Shown here: one piece after another, positions 21,274 to 29,021 of the stretch
Position numbering within the stretch: the stretch's first letter is position 1
Layout of the letters: every line of letters begins with the position of its first letter
IMG/VR virus record: IMGVR_UViG_3300001815_000090
Location: 18-29,346 of that record
Source: a virus
Direction: 5' to 3' (one strand)
Length of the DNA stretch: 29,329 nt
Notes under the pieces: model-generated
Told to the model about the DNA's origin: nothing
The model's database searches: none
What the model saw: the letters and a program-made list of their open reading frames with translations, nothing else
Made by a program: the position numbers and the translations under genes

Positions 21274-21702
21274 CTAGCCGCCTTCAGGCATTGTCACCGA
21301 CCCCGACGTCAGATTGACGTCAAGCCCCGAGCTGACGGTGACTGTGGACATGGTGAGATCTCCTCCTCCGCCCGTGGCGGACACTGTTCCGTCCATGATG
21401 ACATTGTCGTCGCTGTCGTAGAGACGGAACCATCCAACGTCTCCGGATGCGGCTCCGGTTGCGCTGATAGCCGGGCTGAGGGACAGGTCCGCTCGGCCGG
21501 CCGCAGACGCGCCGGCGTTTCCGAACGCAGGATCATTCAGCGTGAACGTCACAAGGAGAGTACCGGTTGCCGTATCCCCAGGGGTCGCGGGCTTGCTGCC
21601 AGACCGGAGCTCGATGTACGCGGCTCCAGATCCGGCGTCGGCGAGATCGACAACAGCGTCTGCTGCAGCGTTACGAGTCGCTGCGGGAAGCCCAATAGCC
21701 AT
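21274..21702 (-). CDS. Small phage structural protein (beta-rich)
   Basis: 142 residues. The beginning AIGLPAATRNAAADAVVDLADAG followed by YIELRSGSKPATPGDTATGTLLVTFTL and DGTVSATGGGGDL is a pattern I associate with a widespread family of phage virion proteins encoded between adaptor and tail genes. All-beta, Gly/Thr-rich, no cysteines. The ribosome site is weak. It would be a decoration or connector subunit. It is followed by the repeat protein within 3 bases. Confidence 0.72.
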   Translation of the reverse strand: MAIGLPAATRNAAADAVVDLADAGSGAAYIELRSGSKPATPGDTATGTLLVTFTLNDPAFGNAGASAAGRADLSLSPAISATGAASGDVGWFRLYDSDDNVIMDGTVSATGGGGDLTMSTVTVSSGLDVNLTSGSVTMPEGG

Positions 21703-21717
21703 GCCGGCATCATCTCA

Positions 21718-22368
21718 CTAGCTCACGCCGGACGGGCCTTGCCATTCGTCCGCAAGCATCATGGGGACGATGTTGGGGATGGCGAACGTCGGGAAGCTGC
21801 TGCGCGGCACCGTATACTCGCCCAGCTGCTCAGTCCCCGGCTCACGATCGCGCCACATGTTGTCGAGCACGTACGAGCAGGCTCGCTTCCACAGATCGGG
21901 CACCGAGGCGGTGTCAGCGAACCGGCCGGCCACGTACGTCACGACAACGTCGCCGTCCCACACGGTCGTGATGCCGGCCACGCGGCGCTCGAGGCGGCCT
22001 GAGTACAGGTGCGACTCGTTCTGCCACCGGTAGGCCAGATAGCCCTCGTTCGGGGGCGCCGTGGTCGACAGCTCCTCAGAGCACACGGTCTGCTCGCCGT
22101 CGCGCCACTCCACAACGCTTGAGAACGAAACGACGGGGGCGAGGCGAGTGCGCACTCGGGTCAGCCGATGCCCCGACACGTTGCGGTGGAGAATCCTCTC
22201 GTCCTCGACCGTTCGCTGCACGATGGGGCCGGCATGCTCCATGCCGTCGAGCGTCCTGGACGCCGCCGTGACGTAATACTGCAGCGATACGTCTTGGCTT
22301 GTGTCTTCGGAATCGATGTCAAGCGCCAGCTTTGCTTCAGCTAGCGTCAGCAGGTCCGTGAGCGCCAC
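21718..22368 (-). CDS. Head-tail adaptor (gp6/gp15-like connector)
   Basis: 216 residues from GTG 22368, eight bases after GAGGAG. The first helices (TDLLTLAEAKLALDIDSEDTSQDVSLQYYVTAASRTLDGM) and the later helix around PDLWKRACSYVLDNMWRD are typical of phage adaptor proteins that bind the portal ring. A beta insertion (RTRLAPVVSFSSVVEW) lies between. The gene starts 32 bases inside the end of the glycosyltransferase gene, an unusually long overlap. The ribosome site inside that gene supports this start. Confidence 0.82.
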   Translation of the reverse strand: MALTDLLTLAEAKLALDIDSEDTSQDVSLQYYVTAASRTLDGMEHAGPIVQRTVEDERILHRNVSGHRLTRVRTRLAPVVSFSSVVEWRDGEQTVCSEELSTTAPPNEGYLAYRWQNESHLYSGRLERRVAGITTVWDGDVVVTYVAGRFADTASVPDLWKRACSYVLDNMWRDREPGTEQLGEYTVPRSSFPTFAIPNIVPMMLADEWQGPSGVS

Positions 22369-23857
22369 TGCGAATCTCCTCTACGAACGGGCTCCACTTA
22401 CGACGGAATGATTCGGTATCAAGACGCAGGATCTCGGCTCGTTCACGATCACCAAACCAGTCGCAATCGACGGTTGCACCGCCCGGTCCCTTGCCAGTCA
22501 CATCGACGTGCTGGCACGTGGCGGCGAGGACGATGCCGCTGCGGTAGCCGTTGCTGCCGCTCCGCACGCGCGTGTGCAGCAGCGACAGCACGAGGTCGTT
22601 GTCGCCGTACCACCACGTCATATCCTGAGGGAAACGGTACCCACCGACCATGTACTCGCCCTTCAGCATGAAGGCGAAGCCGGCGATTCCGCCCGTGCCG
22701 TCATAGCGGTTACCGCAGATGTCTGTCTTCTCAAGTATCGCGGTCTCCCCGCCACGGCCGTCGTAGTTTCCGCTGACGAGGAAGTACTCGGGATGATCGT
22801 CTATGGCGTGACTCAGAATCGCAAGGAAGTCGGGGCACACCTCGAGGTCATTGTTCAGGAATGCAATACGAGTTCGAGGACCGTGTGTCTCGATCAAGTG
22901 CTCGGCGCCCATGTTCCACATGTGATGAATGCCGGCGCCTGGGGCCGCGAGCACGGTGACGTTGTGGTGTTCCTGCCACCAGTCGAGCCGTTCAGCCGTC
23001 ACATCCTCGACTGACCCGTTGTCCACGACGACGATCTCGTCGTAGGGCGACGCGACCAACTGCTCGAGCAGCCGGTCGGTGAGGTGCATCTTGTCTTTCA
23101 TCGGGATCACGGCCGTCAGGCGGGGCCGCTGACCGGTCCGGTCGCCGATGTCGCTCGGCCACCAGATGCGGCCGTTCTTGTCGTGACCGATCTTGGTCGT
23201 CGTGTCGACGAAGACACGGAAACCGAGCTGATTCACCTGGTGGCAGAACGCGAGATCCTCACTCACCCAGTGCGCGACACTCCCGTCAGAACCGTCGACG
23301 TTCACGACTCGCTCCGAGAACCAGCCGTAGTCGTGACCGGCCTCGTCACGCATGCGCTCAAGCACGCGCTTGTGGATCATGAGACACGCTGTGCCGGTGC
23401 CGGCGACCTGCACGAGCGAGTTCTCGACATAGTCGAGCTGAACGCGCGTGAATCCGGTTGACCCCGGAACATGGTCGTACTGATAGATCGTGGGGATGGC
23501 GCCGTTGCCCGTGACCATGACGCACAGGCCGCCGACCACGTCAGCATTCACGTGATGGGCCGCCATCTGCAGGCGGACGATCACGTCGTGGGGAAACACC
23601 ATGTCGCTGTCGAGGAACAGCAGCCATTCCGCGCCGTTGTTCTCGGACTCGCGCAGGAACGCGGCCGCCAAGTCGTTGCGACTCTTGCTGATCTGCGCGC
23701 CGCTCCGCGCCTCGAGCACGCCGGCCAGCGCGTCGATCCCGCTGGACACGTCGAACGCACGGAGCTCGTGCAGCGAGCGCGAGTACTCAGCGCTCACCCG
23801 ACCCGGCGACACGTTGGCGATGTAGGTCGGGACGATCTCGAGCTTGTCGTCGCTCAC
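22337..23857 (-). CDS. Two-domain glycosyltransferase
   Basis: 506 residues from GTG 23857, with GAGGT upstream. Domain A (about 1-240) is a GT-A fold with FLDSDM (D83, D85), the acidic SEDLAFC (199-205) and a late GHDKNG (H225). Domain B (about 247-490) is a second GT2-type domain with TAVIPM, IVVVDNGS (276-282), FLNNDLEV (NND 335-337) and YGDNDL (417-422). Each domain could transfer a sugar from a nucleotide sugar. Acceptor unknown: virion proteins (suggested by position among virion genes) or modified DNA bases (suggested by the two upstream enzymes). It overlaps both neighbours by 4 and 32 bases. Confidence 0.88.
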   Translation of the reverse strand: MSDDKLEIVPTYIANVSPGRVSAEYSRSLHELRAFDVSSGIDALAGVLEARSGAQISKSRNDLAAAFLRESENNGAEWLLFLDSDMVFPHDVIVRLQMAAHHVNADVVGGLCVMVTGNGAIPTIYQYDHVPGSTGFTRVQLDYVENSLVQVAGTGTACLMIHKRVLERMRDEAGHDYGWFSERVVNVDGSDGSVAHWVSEDLAFCHQVNQLGFRVFVDTTTKIGHDKNGRIWWPSDIGDRTGQRPRLTAVIPMKDKMHLTDRLLEQLVASPYDEIVVVDNGSVEDVTAERLDWWQEHHNVTVLAAPGAGIHHMWNMGAEHLIETHGPRTRIAFLNNDLEVCPDFLAILSHAIDDHPEYFLVSGNYDGRGGETAILEKTDICGNRYDGTGGIAGFAFMLKGEYMVGGYRFPQDMTWWYGDNDLVLSLLHTRVRSGSNGYRSGIVLAATCQHVDVTGKGPGGATVDCDWFGDRERAEILRLDTESFRRKWSPFVEEIRSGAHGPADAS

Positions 23858-24726
23858 GTGTACCTCACGAAGTAGCGCGTGTAGGGGTCAAAGAGCTCGT
23901 CACGGTGAAGGAACGGAACGTGATCATGGAACCACGTCGGCCGGCCAATGTGGCGGACGGCGTCGAGCGCCGACTGCGTGTAGGACGACCAGACGCCCCT
24001 CTCGCCGGAGAACGTCATCGAGTCGATGACAGGCAGGGGCGTGTCGTCCTCGACGGTCTTGAGGCGCTCAGCGGCCTCGATGTCCTTCTCGTACAGATGC
24101 AGGGAGTCGGCGCGGTGCGCGTACCGACCGGGTGGCAAGCCGAGATAGCCGGCAACCGCCAGCTGCAAGCGGGTGAACATGAAGACGTCGTACGGCACAC
24201 CGAGCCAGACGTCGCTCGACCTCATGTGAGCGTCGAGGCACAGGTGATTGTCGCGGATTGAGAACCGAAAGTAGACCGTGCACGGCACGTCCTTGGACGG
24301 CGGTCCCATCGCGTCCCACGGCCGCCACACCAGCGCGACCGCCTGGCGGGTGTCAGGGTCCGCCTTGAGTCGTTCGACGACGCTCAGCATCTGAGACGAG
24401 ATTCGAGGGCCGTACGCGCCCTGAAGCGTGACACCATCGTCCGAGAACTGCGAGAAACGACCGTTGGACGCCGCATCGAGCTGATACAGACTGCTCACGC
24501 CGGCGACAAGATGAGCCGCTTCGGTCGCCGCTATCTTCACGTTGAGGCGACGACCGACATCTGGCACCAGCAGCGCGCGCTGAGGACTCTCGAGAACGAA
24601 CGACGCGCGCTCGATCTCCCGCGTCGGAACGCCACGGGGCGACACACGGACGCCTTTGTCACGGACAAAGGCGACGAGCGACTTGTACTCACTCGACATG
24701 CTCGTCAACCGATGACGCGTCATCAT
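23854..24726 (-). CDS. Thymidylate-synthase-family enzyme, predicted dCMP (hydroxy)methylase
   Basis: 290 residues from ATG 24726, sharing ATGA with the kinase stop; a start at 24723 or a later one at 24699 is possible. Family landmarks, in my numbering: E69, catalytic C149 in DVPC, RSSD (169-172), D180 in GVPYD, and H210/Y212 in LHLY. Spacings C to RS (20), D to D (8) and D to H (30) equal those of E. coli ThyA (C146, R166, D169, N177, H207). N177, which reads the uracil face, is Asp here, as in T4 dCMP hydroxymethylase. The His after the Cys is Thr, and the Gln before RS is Met, also as in T4 gp42. The Arg-Arg pair of ThyA reads Arg-Gln. Substrate change is inferred from family knowledge. 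Confidence 0.82.
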   Translation of the reverse strand: MMTRHRLTSMSSEYKSLVAFVRDKGVRVSPRGVPTREIERASFVLESPQRALLVPDVGRRLNVKIAATEAAHLVAGVSSLYQLDAASNGRFSQFSDDGVTLQGAYGPRISSQMLSVVERLKADPDTRQAVALVWRPWDAMGPPSKDVPCTVYFRFSIRDNHLCLDAHMRSSDVWLGVPYDVFMFTRLQLAVAGYLGLPPGRYAHRADSLHLYEKDIEAAERLKTVEDDTPLPVIDSMTFSGERGVWSSYTQSALDAVRHIGRPTWFHDHVPFLHRDELFDPYTRYFVRYT

Positions 24727-25322
24727 TCTGCGCTCCACAGGTTTGTTCCGAGCATCCAGATGTCGAACAACTTTGAGATGATCTCGTGTTGCGACATGCC
24801 GTCGATTGCGATGTCACGCCACCCTAGACGACGAAGATCGGGGAGCAAGGACACATACGCGTCGTTCGCGTCAATGATCTGATCTTCAGTCAGCAGAGAA
24901 TCGCCGCGACGATCATAGCGATCACAGAGAATGTCGGGGTCGTTCGCGTACATCACGACCTTGACGGGGCCGCACGCTTGACTGATCTCTTTGTCAAGAC
25001 CGACAAGATCATCCCAGTCAGAGTATTGAGACTCCCGCCCGACGATGGGGGGATAGACGAACTCGCCCAGGTGCCAGCGATCCATGAGCCAGTAGTGACG
25101 GCGCCACGAGTGGACGTCCGACCAGATCGGCGTGACGTACTCGTCGTACAGACCCCAATACCCAGGCTCTTTCGGGAACGGGCCGCGCGACATCACGCGA
25201 ACATCCCGAACCGAGACATCCGCCGCTGCTTCATAGCGCTTGCGCTGATCGCTCGAGCTAAGATCTCGTATCGCTGTCGACTTGCCGACGAGGTCGGCGC
25301 CTTCGATGAGTAGTGCAGGCAT
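24723..25322 (-). CDS. P-loop deoxynucleoside monophosphate kinase-like enzyme
   Basis: 199 residues. Walker A GADLVGKST (8-16) follows LLIE, as in thymidylate kinase and deoxynucleoside kinase families. DRWHLGE (81-87) resembles the DRY/DRW base-binding motif, and DRYDRRGDSLL (134-144) resembles the LID with its arginines. It should phosphorylate a nucleotide or nucleoside. It is first of the three-gene insert and overlaps the thymidylate-synthase-like gene. TAAGGT lies seven bases before the ATG and AAGG could also serve as a ribosome site, so the start is either leaderless or weakly leadered. Role may parallel T4 gp1 (hmdCMP kinase). Confidence 0.82.
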   Translation of the reverse strand: MPALLIEGADLVGKSTAIRDLSSSDQRKRYEAAADVSVRDVRVMSRGPFPKEPGYWGLYDEYVTPIWSDVHSWRRHYWLMDRWHLGEFVYPPIVGRESQYSDWDDLVGLDKEISQACGPVKVVMYANDPDILCDRYDRRGDSLLTEDQIIDANDAYVSLLPDLRRLGWRDIAIDGMSQHEIISKLFDIWMLGTNLWSAE

Positions 25323-25363
25323 GACGGAAACCTTACACCAACGTCAGTACGGCCTACACGTGG

Positions 25364-25409
25364 TTCCCACCAGCAGCACCGGGCGCGCTACCGGTGCTGC
25401 TGGTGGGAA
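25364..25409 (-). terminator. Terminator after the capsid gene
   Basis: A perfect 19-bp stem TTCCCACCAGCAGCACCGG/CCGGTGCTGCTGGTGGGAA with an 8-base loop, 5 bases after the capsid stop. It would cap capsid mRNA and lower expression of the enzyme genes behind it. T-tail absent apart from the stem edge. Confidence 0.75.
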
Positions 25410-25413
25410 GACT

Positions 25414-26841
25414 TCAGCCGACCTCGGGCGGCGTGGTGAGACCGGAGCCGGCGAGCACCAAGGTGGCCGTGGTGTACCGGCCGGCCGTGAAGGCGCTGTA
25501 GCCCCAGGCGACGACGGTCACCGTGAGGTTCTTGGCGTCCGGCTGCACCTCGATCATGTTGGGGACAGCCGACTCAGTCCACAGGCGCAGATCGGACGTC
25601 CGCGTGATCACGACCGGATCGGTTGTCGATCCCTGCGTCTCGTCGTACGAGAGCGTGATCGGCATGTTGGCGTCGAGGATGACCGGCGTGTTGTGGATAA
25701 AGCCGGCGATGTTGCTCTCGAAGTCTTGCCCGGGCTGCACCCGACCGAAGGTGTTGAAGGGCCCGTTGGCGGTCGGGGTGACGACCGGCCGGTCGCTGCC
25801 GTCGACAGCCTGCAGCATGTACGCCCACCGACGCGGGTGCATGAAGACGACCTGAGCGCCCCGCTTGCGGTTGGTCCGCAGCGTGCCGAGCGCCGAGATG
25901 ATCTGACGCATCTGCGTGATGGCACCGGCGTCCGAGACCGTGATGGTCGAGATGCCGGTCGTGCTCAGGATGCCATAGTGCTCGTTGTTCGCCCCCGAAC
26001 CGTTCCACAGCTGCCGGTCGAGCTCCTCGGAGTACGTCCCGACCAGATCCTCCATGATGATCGAGTCAGCGCCGGCACCGGCACCGCGGTCGATCGACTG
26101 ACGCGAGAGGTCGTTGTAGCCGGCGATCGTGATGACCGGGATCTCGAGGTCGTCGGTCGTGTAGGTCCGGCTCGAGACGGCCGTGTTCTCTGTCGTCTGG
26201 GAGCCCACCAGCGTGCCGGTCTGGGCCCGGGGCAGCGTGACGGTCAGACCGACCGGCGGCAGGTCAGACGCACCGATAGCCAGCCCGAACGGCATGCCCT
26301 CACGAGCGATCGGCGCGAACTCGTTGACCAAGTACTGCGGAGTCACGATCGAGTTGAAGTCACTCGAGTCGTTGGCCGCCCGGGCCTCCGGGTGCGAGCC
26401 GCCTCGCCGGCCGAGCTCGTAGCCCATGTGACGGTTGATGCGGTCGGCGGCGTTCGGGTTGCGCGTCATGTTGCGCAGGTCGGCGAAGAACGAGTGCGAC
26501 CCGCCCTTGCGGTAGATGTCGGGCTCGGACACGCTTGCGCCGGCCTGACGCCGCTCGTGCACGACGTCCTCACCGAGTCGATCAACGAACTCGCGCTGCT
26601 CGTCATCGGCTTCCTGGACGCGCTCCAGCTGAGCGATGCGCTCCTCGACCTGCTTGCGGTCCTCATCGAGCTTGTCGACTGCGGCGCGAGCCTCGTTGAA
26701 CTTCTCGAGGTCTGTGCCCGACAGCTCGCTCTCGCCGCGCGACTGAACGCCGTCCACGAGCGACCGCATCTCGGCAACCGCAGCCGAACGCTCGTCCAGA
26801 ATCTGCCGGAGGCGGCTCCGCAGCTCTTTCAGCGTGAACAT
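25414..26841 (-). CDS. Major capsid protein, HK97 fold
   Basis: 475 residues with AGGAGAT upstream of the ATG. The first about 100 residues are a charged coiled coil (delta/scaffold domain), with a likely cleavage site before the capsid domain somewhere around 100-150. The remainder shows HK97-type patterns: FNSIVTPQYLVNEFAPIAREG, TGTLVGSQTTENTAVSS, EELDRQLWNGSGANNEHYGIL and the P-domain-like VVFMHPRRWAYMLQAV. It follows the prohead protease and is followed by a strong terminator, fitting an abundantly expressed gene. Confidence 0.95.
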   Translation of the reverse strand: MFTLKELRSRLRQILDERSAAVAEMRSLVDGVQSRGESELSGTDLEKFNEARAAVDKLDEDRKQVEERIAQLERVQEADDEQREFVDRLGEDVVHERRQAGASVSEPDIYRKGGSHSFFADLRNMTRNPNAADRINRHMGYELGRRGGSHPEARAANDSSDFNSIVTPQYLVNEFAPIAREGMPFGLAIGASDLPPVGLTVTLPRAQTGTLVGSQTTENTAVSSRTYTTDDLEIPVITIAGYNDLSRQSIDRGAGAGADSIIMEDLVGTYSEELDRQLWNGSGANNEHYGILSTTGISTITVSDAGAITQMRQIISALGTLRTNRKRGAQVVFMHPRRWAYMLQAVDGSDRPVVTPTANGPFNTFGRVQPGQDFESNIAGFIHNTPVILDANMPITLSYDETQGSTTDPVVITRTSDLRLWTESAVPNMIEVQPDAKNLTVTVVAWGYSAFTAGRYTTATLVLAGSGLTTPPEVG

Positions 26842-26922
26842 AGTGATCTCCTATCGAACTGAGATTGTCATGAGACAGCCTGAGTGCGATCGAAGGTGCA
26901 ACGTCGGGTGATAGCTGCGGTG

Positions 26923-26934
26923 CGATAGCTATCG
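26923..26934. promoter_or_regulatory. 12-bp palindrome upstream of the capsid gene
   Basis: CGATAGCTATCG is in the 132-base gap before the capsid gene, with a partial second copy GATAGCT about 14 bases away. It may be a regulator site or an RNA processing hairpin. No clear -35/-10 pair is seen in this gap. Confidence 0.35.
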
Positions 26935-26973
26935 GCGCGACGCGCGGCGTTCGTGCGGCTCGTGCTCAATCAA

Positions 26974-27681
26974 TCATACGGTGAGCGAGTCGATTGACGC
27001 AGTAGCCAGTGACAGGCCCATACCGCGCTTCTTGTCCTTGCCCTTCTTGTAGCCGGCACCGAGCCCCACCACAGTCGCGGGATTCGCCGGGTAGTTCACG
27101 ACCGACACGTCGAATAGGCGAACCTCGCGGATGAAACGGCGCGTGAAGTTCTCATTCCATTCCTGACGAGTCACCTGAAACGCGAACGACATGGCATCAA
27201 GCTCGCCGCGGTCGATTCGGTTCACGATCTCCATCGAGTACTGCGACCGAGTGTCCGGCATCGTCTCGTTGAGCAGCCCAATCGAGTCGTCCTCAAGCGA
27301 CAAGGTGCCGGCGCGTGTCGCACCGAGCGGCAGGCCGGCGTGATCGAACAGCATGCGCACGTTGTCGTTCTCGTCAATACTCTTGGTCGCGGCGCCGGCC
27401 TCAACAGACTCCGTCCAACCACCCATGTCGGGGCCGCCGTACAAGTCGTACTCGAAGCCCCAGACGCTGGCGTAACCGCGAATGACGGGCTGATCAGTGC
27501 CGTCGTCCGTCTGACGACGCTCAAGCATGAGGCTGGCGTCGTCTCGCTTGATGACTCGCTGCTCGAGAATCCTCGAGCCTCGGTTGACATCGAAGCCGGC
27601 AGTACGGGTCGACAGGTCGGCGCCTGCGTCCATCAGACGCTTCAGCAGCGGCTCGGGCAGGTTGCGGCAGTCAGTGGGCAT
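26974..27681 (-). CDS. Prohead protease, HK97-type peptidase S78
   Basis: 235 residues, with GAGGAGGT upstream of the ATG. The S78 core runs from PVIRGYASVWG to SVVNYPANP. The catalytic His is H114 in FDHAGLPLG and the Ser is S165 in DAMSFAFQV, in the order expected for this herpesvirus-type protease fold. It should trim the capsid delta domain during maturation. It lies between portal and capsid as in HK97. Confidence 0.92.
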   Translation of the reverse strand: MPTDCRNLPEPLLKRLMDAGADLSTRTAGFDVNRGSRILEQRVIKRDDASLMLERRQTDDGTDQPVIRGYASVWGFEYDLYGGPDMGGWTESVEAGAATKSIDENDNVRMLFDHAGLPLGATRAGTLSLEDDSIGLLNETMPDTRSQYSMEIVNRIDRGELDAMSFAFQVTRQEWNENFTRRFIREVRLFDVSVVNYPANPATVVGLGAGYKKGKDKKRGMGLSLATASIDSLTV

Positions 27682-27707
27682 CAGACACCTCCTCGATCAT
27701 CCTAGCG

Positions 27708-29021
27708 TCATTCTGCTGCCGCATCGTCTCCGACAACCTCGCTCCCGTTCGGTTCGGGCACATCGTCTGGTGTCTCCTCGTCTGCGGCCGTCTCGGCCGT
27801 GTCGAGCTGCTGTCGCAATGGGGGCCAGAGGTAGCGATCGCCTTGCTCGCCGATCTCCGGCCTGTCCTCGAGCAGTCGAACCTCGTTGACGTTGAGCCAG
27901 CCATTACGGATCGCCGACTCGTAGGCCTTGTGGCGCGTGATCGTGTCAACTCGCAGCAGCGCGTCGACATTGAAGCGAAGCACGCGACCTCGGGGTCGAA
28001 GCGCGGACAGCGCTTTCTCAAGACGAATGAGCCATGGACCAAGGGTCCTGACGAGCAGGCGCAGCTGATCGAGCTCAGGATTCTGGTACGTCAACGTGCC
28101 GCCGCCTGACACGGCAGAGCCGATGTCTCGGGGATCAACGCCGAACATGCGAGCAATATCGGGGATGGTCGCGGAGATCGTCTGAAGGAACTGACTCTCG
28201 TCCGGGTTGATGGTGATCTGCTTGAACGTCCAGCCGTTGGAGAGCGCACGCACGCGACGGTTACCGGTCGTCTCCTCTTCCCAGATGTCGAGCACCTTCT
28301 CGCGAGCTCGAGGCGTCACTTCCGCTTCATTCTCGAGCACTGCCTTGGGAATGCCGCCGTCGCGGAAGAACTGCGCGCCGAAGTCTTGCGCGTTGAGCCC
28401 GATCTCCACAGCGAGCGACGCGTACGTCAGAGGCGAGATCGAGAACGGCATGCCGGCCACGGGGTAGCCGTGCATCACCCACAACGGCCCGGCCGGCCAC
28501 AGCTCGACGGGCCTGCCGTACAGCTGCCACTCCTCGGCGCCGAGCGTCGAGTTCATCGACCGAGTACGCCTCTCAGTGACCGTGACGGCGGTCGGGTCGA
28601 CGTCGATGAGGGCGTCTGGCCAGCCTCGCCGGTCCGTACTCGCCACACGAGCGAATCCCATACCGCGCGAGAGCGTCGAGTCGATGACAGCATACGCGAA
28701 GTCGTGGAACATGCGCGAGCGACCGTCGACGTTCTCGAGCCACAACGCGGGGTCGTCAACCGGCACGAGCCGGCCGGGGCTGCCGTTGGGGGACCGAGAC
28801 TCACGCCGGTACTCGTGAATCGGCAGGGTCGAGATCATGCGAGAGATCAGGTCGCGGCAGGCGAAGACGGCCGAGTGCCGGCGCATGTTCTCGACGTCCG
28901 CCGACAGCCGACCGGCGCGCAGCGGGGTGCCGTACCGGGGATGCCGTGTCAGTCCCTGCATGAGGCTCGGGGACAACAGCACGCCGGATCGCACCTCACG
29001 CCGGGGCTGGAAGAGCGTCAC
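27708..29021 (-). CDS. Portal protein, HK97 family
   Basis: 437 residues from GTG 29021, overlapping the stop of the preceding gene (GTGA), with GAGGGG upstream. A longer in-frame ORF adds 16 Arg-rich residues and is less likely. Family patterns: AVFACRDLISRMISTLPIHEY, FDAP-like VDDPALWLE, SISPLTYASLAVEIGLNAQDFGAQFF, and GGGTLTYQNPELDQLRLLVRTLGPWL. It forms the dodecameric DNA portal. The C-terminus is acidic and disordered, typical of adaptor-binding tails. Confidence 0.93.
   Translation of the reverse strand: MTLFQPRREVRSGVLLSPSLMQGLTRHPRYGTPLRAGRLSADVENMRRHSAVFACRDLISRMISTLPIHEYRRESRSPNGSPGRLVPVDDPALWLENVDGRSRMFHDFAYAVIDSTLSRGMGFARVASTDRRGWPDALIDVDPTAVTVTERRTRSMNSTLGAEEWQLYGRPVELWPAGPLWVMHGYPVAGMPFSISPLTYASLAVEIGLNAQDFGAQFFRDGGIPKAVLENEAEVTPRAREKVLDIWEEETTGNRRVRALSNGWTFKQITINPDESQFLQTISATIPDIARMFGVDPRDIGSAVSGGGTLTYQNPELDQLRLLVRTLGPWLIRLEKALSALRPRGRVLRFNVDALLRVDTITRHKAYESAIRNGWLNVNEVRLLEDRPEIGEQGDRYLWPPLRQQLDTAETAADEETPDDVPEPNGSEVVGDDAAAE

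Noticed and set aside
22337-25322. Simple dTMP supply genes (thymidylate synthase plus thymidylate kinase)
   Set aside because: The uracil-reading Asn is Asp, the His after the catalytic Cys is Thr, and a glycosyltransferase is co-transcribed. I keep it as a fallback if enzyme assays show dUMP activity.
25282-26862. Plus-strand ORF of 526 codons
   Set aside because: Antisense to the major capsid gene; low-complexity Arg/Val/Asp composition.
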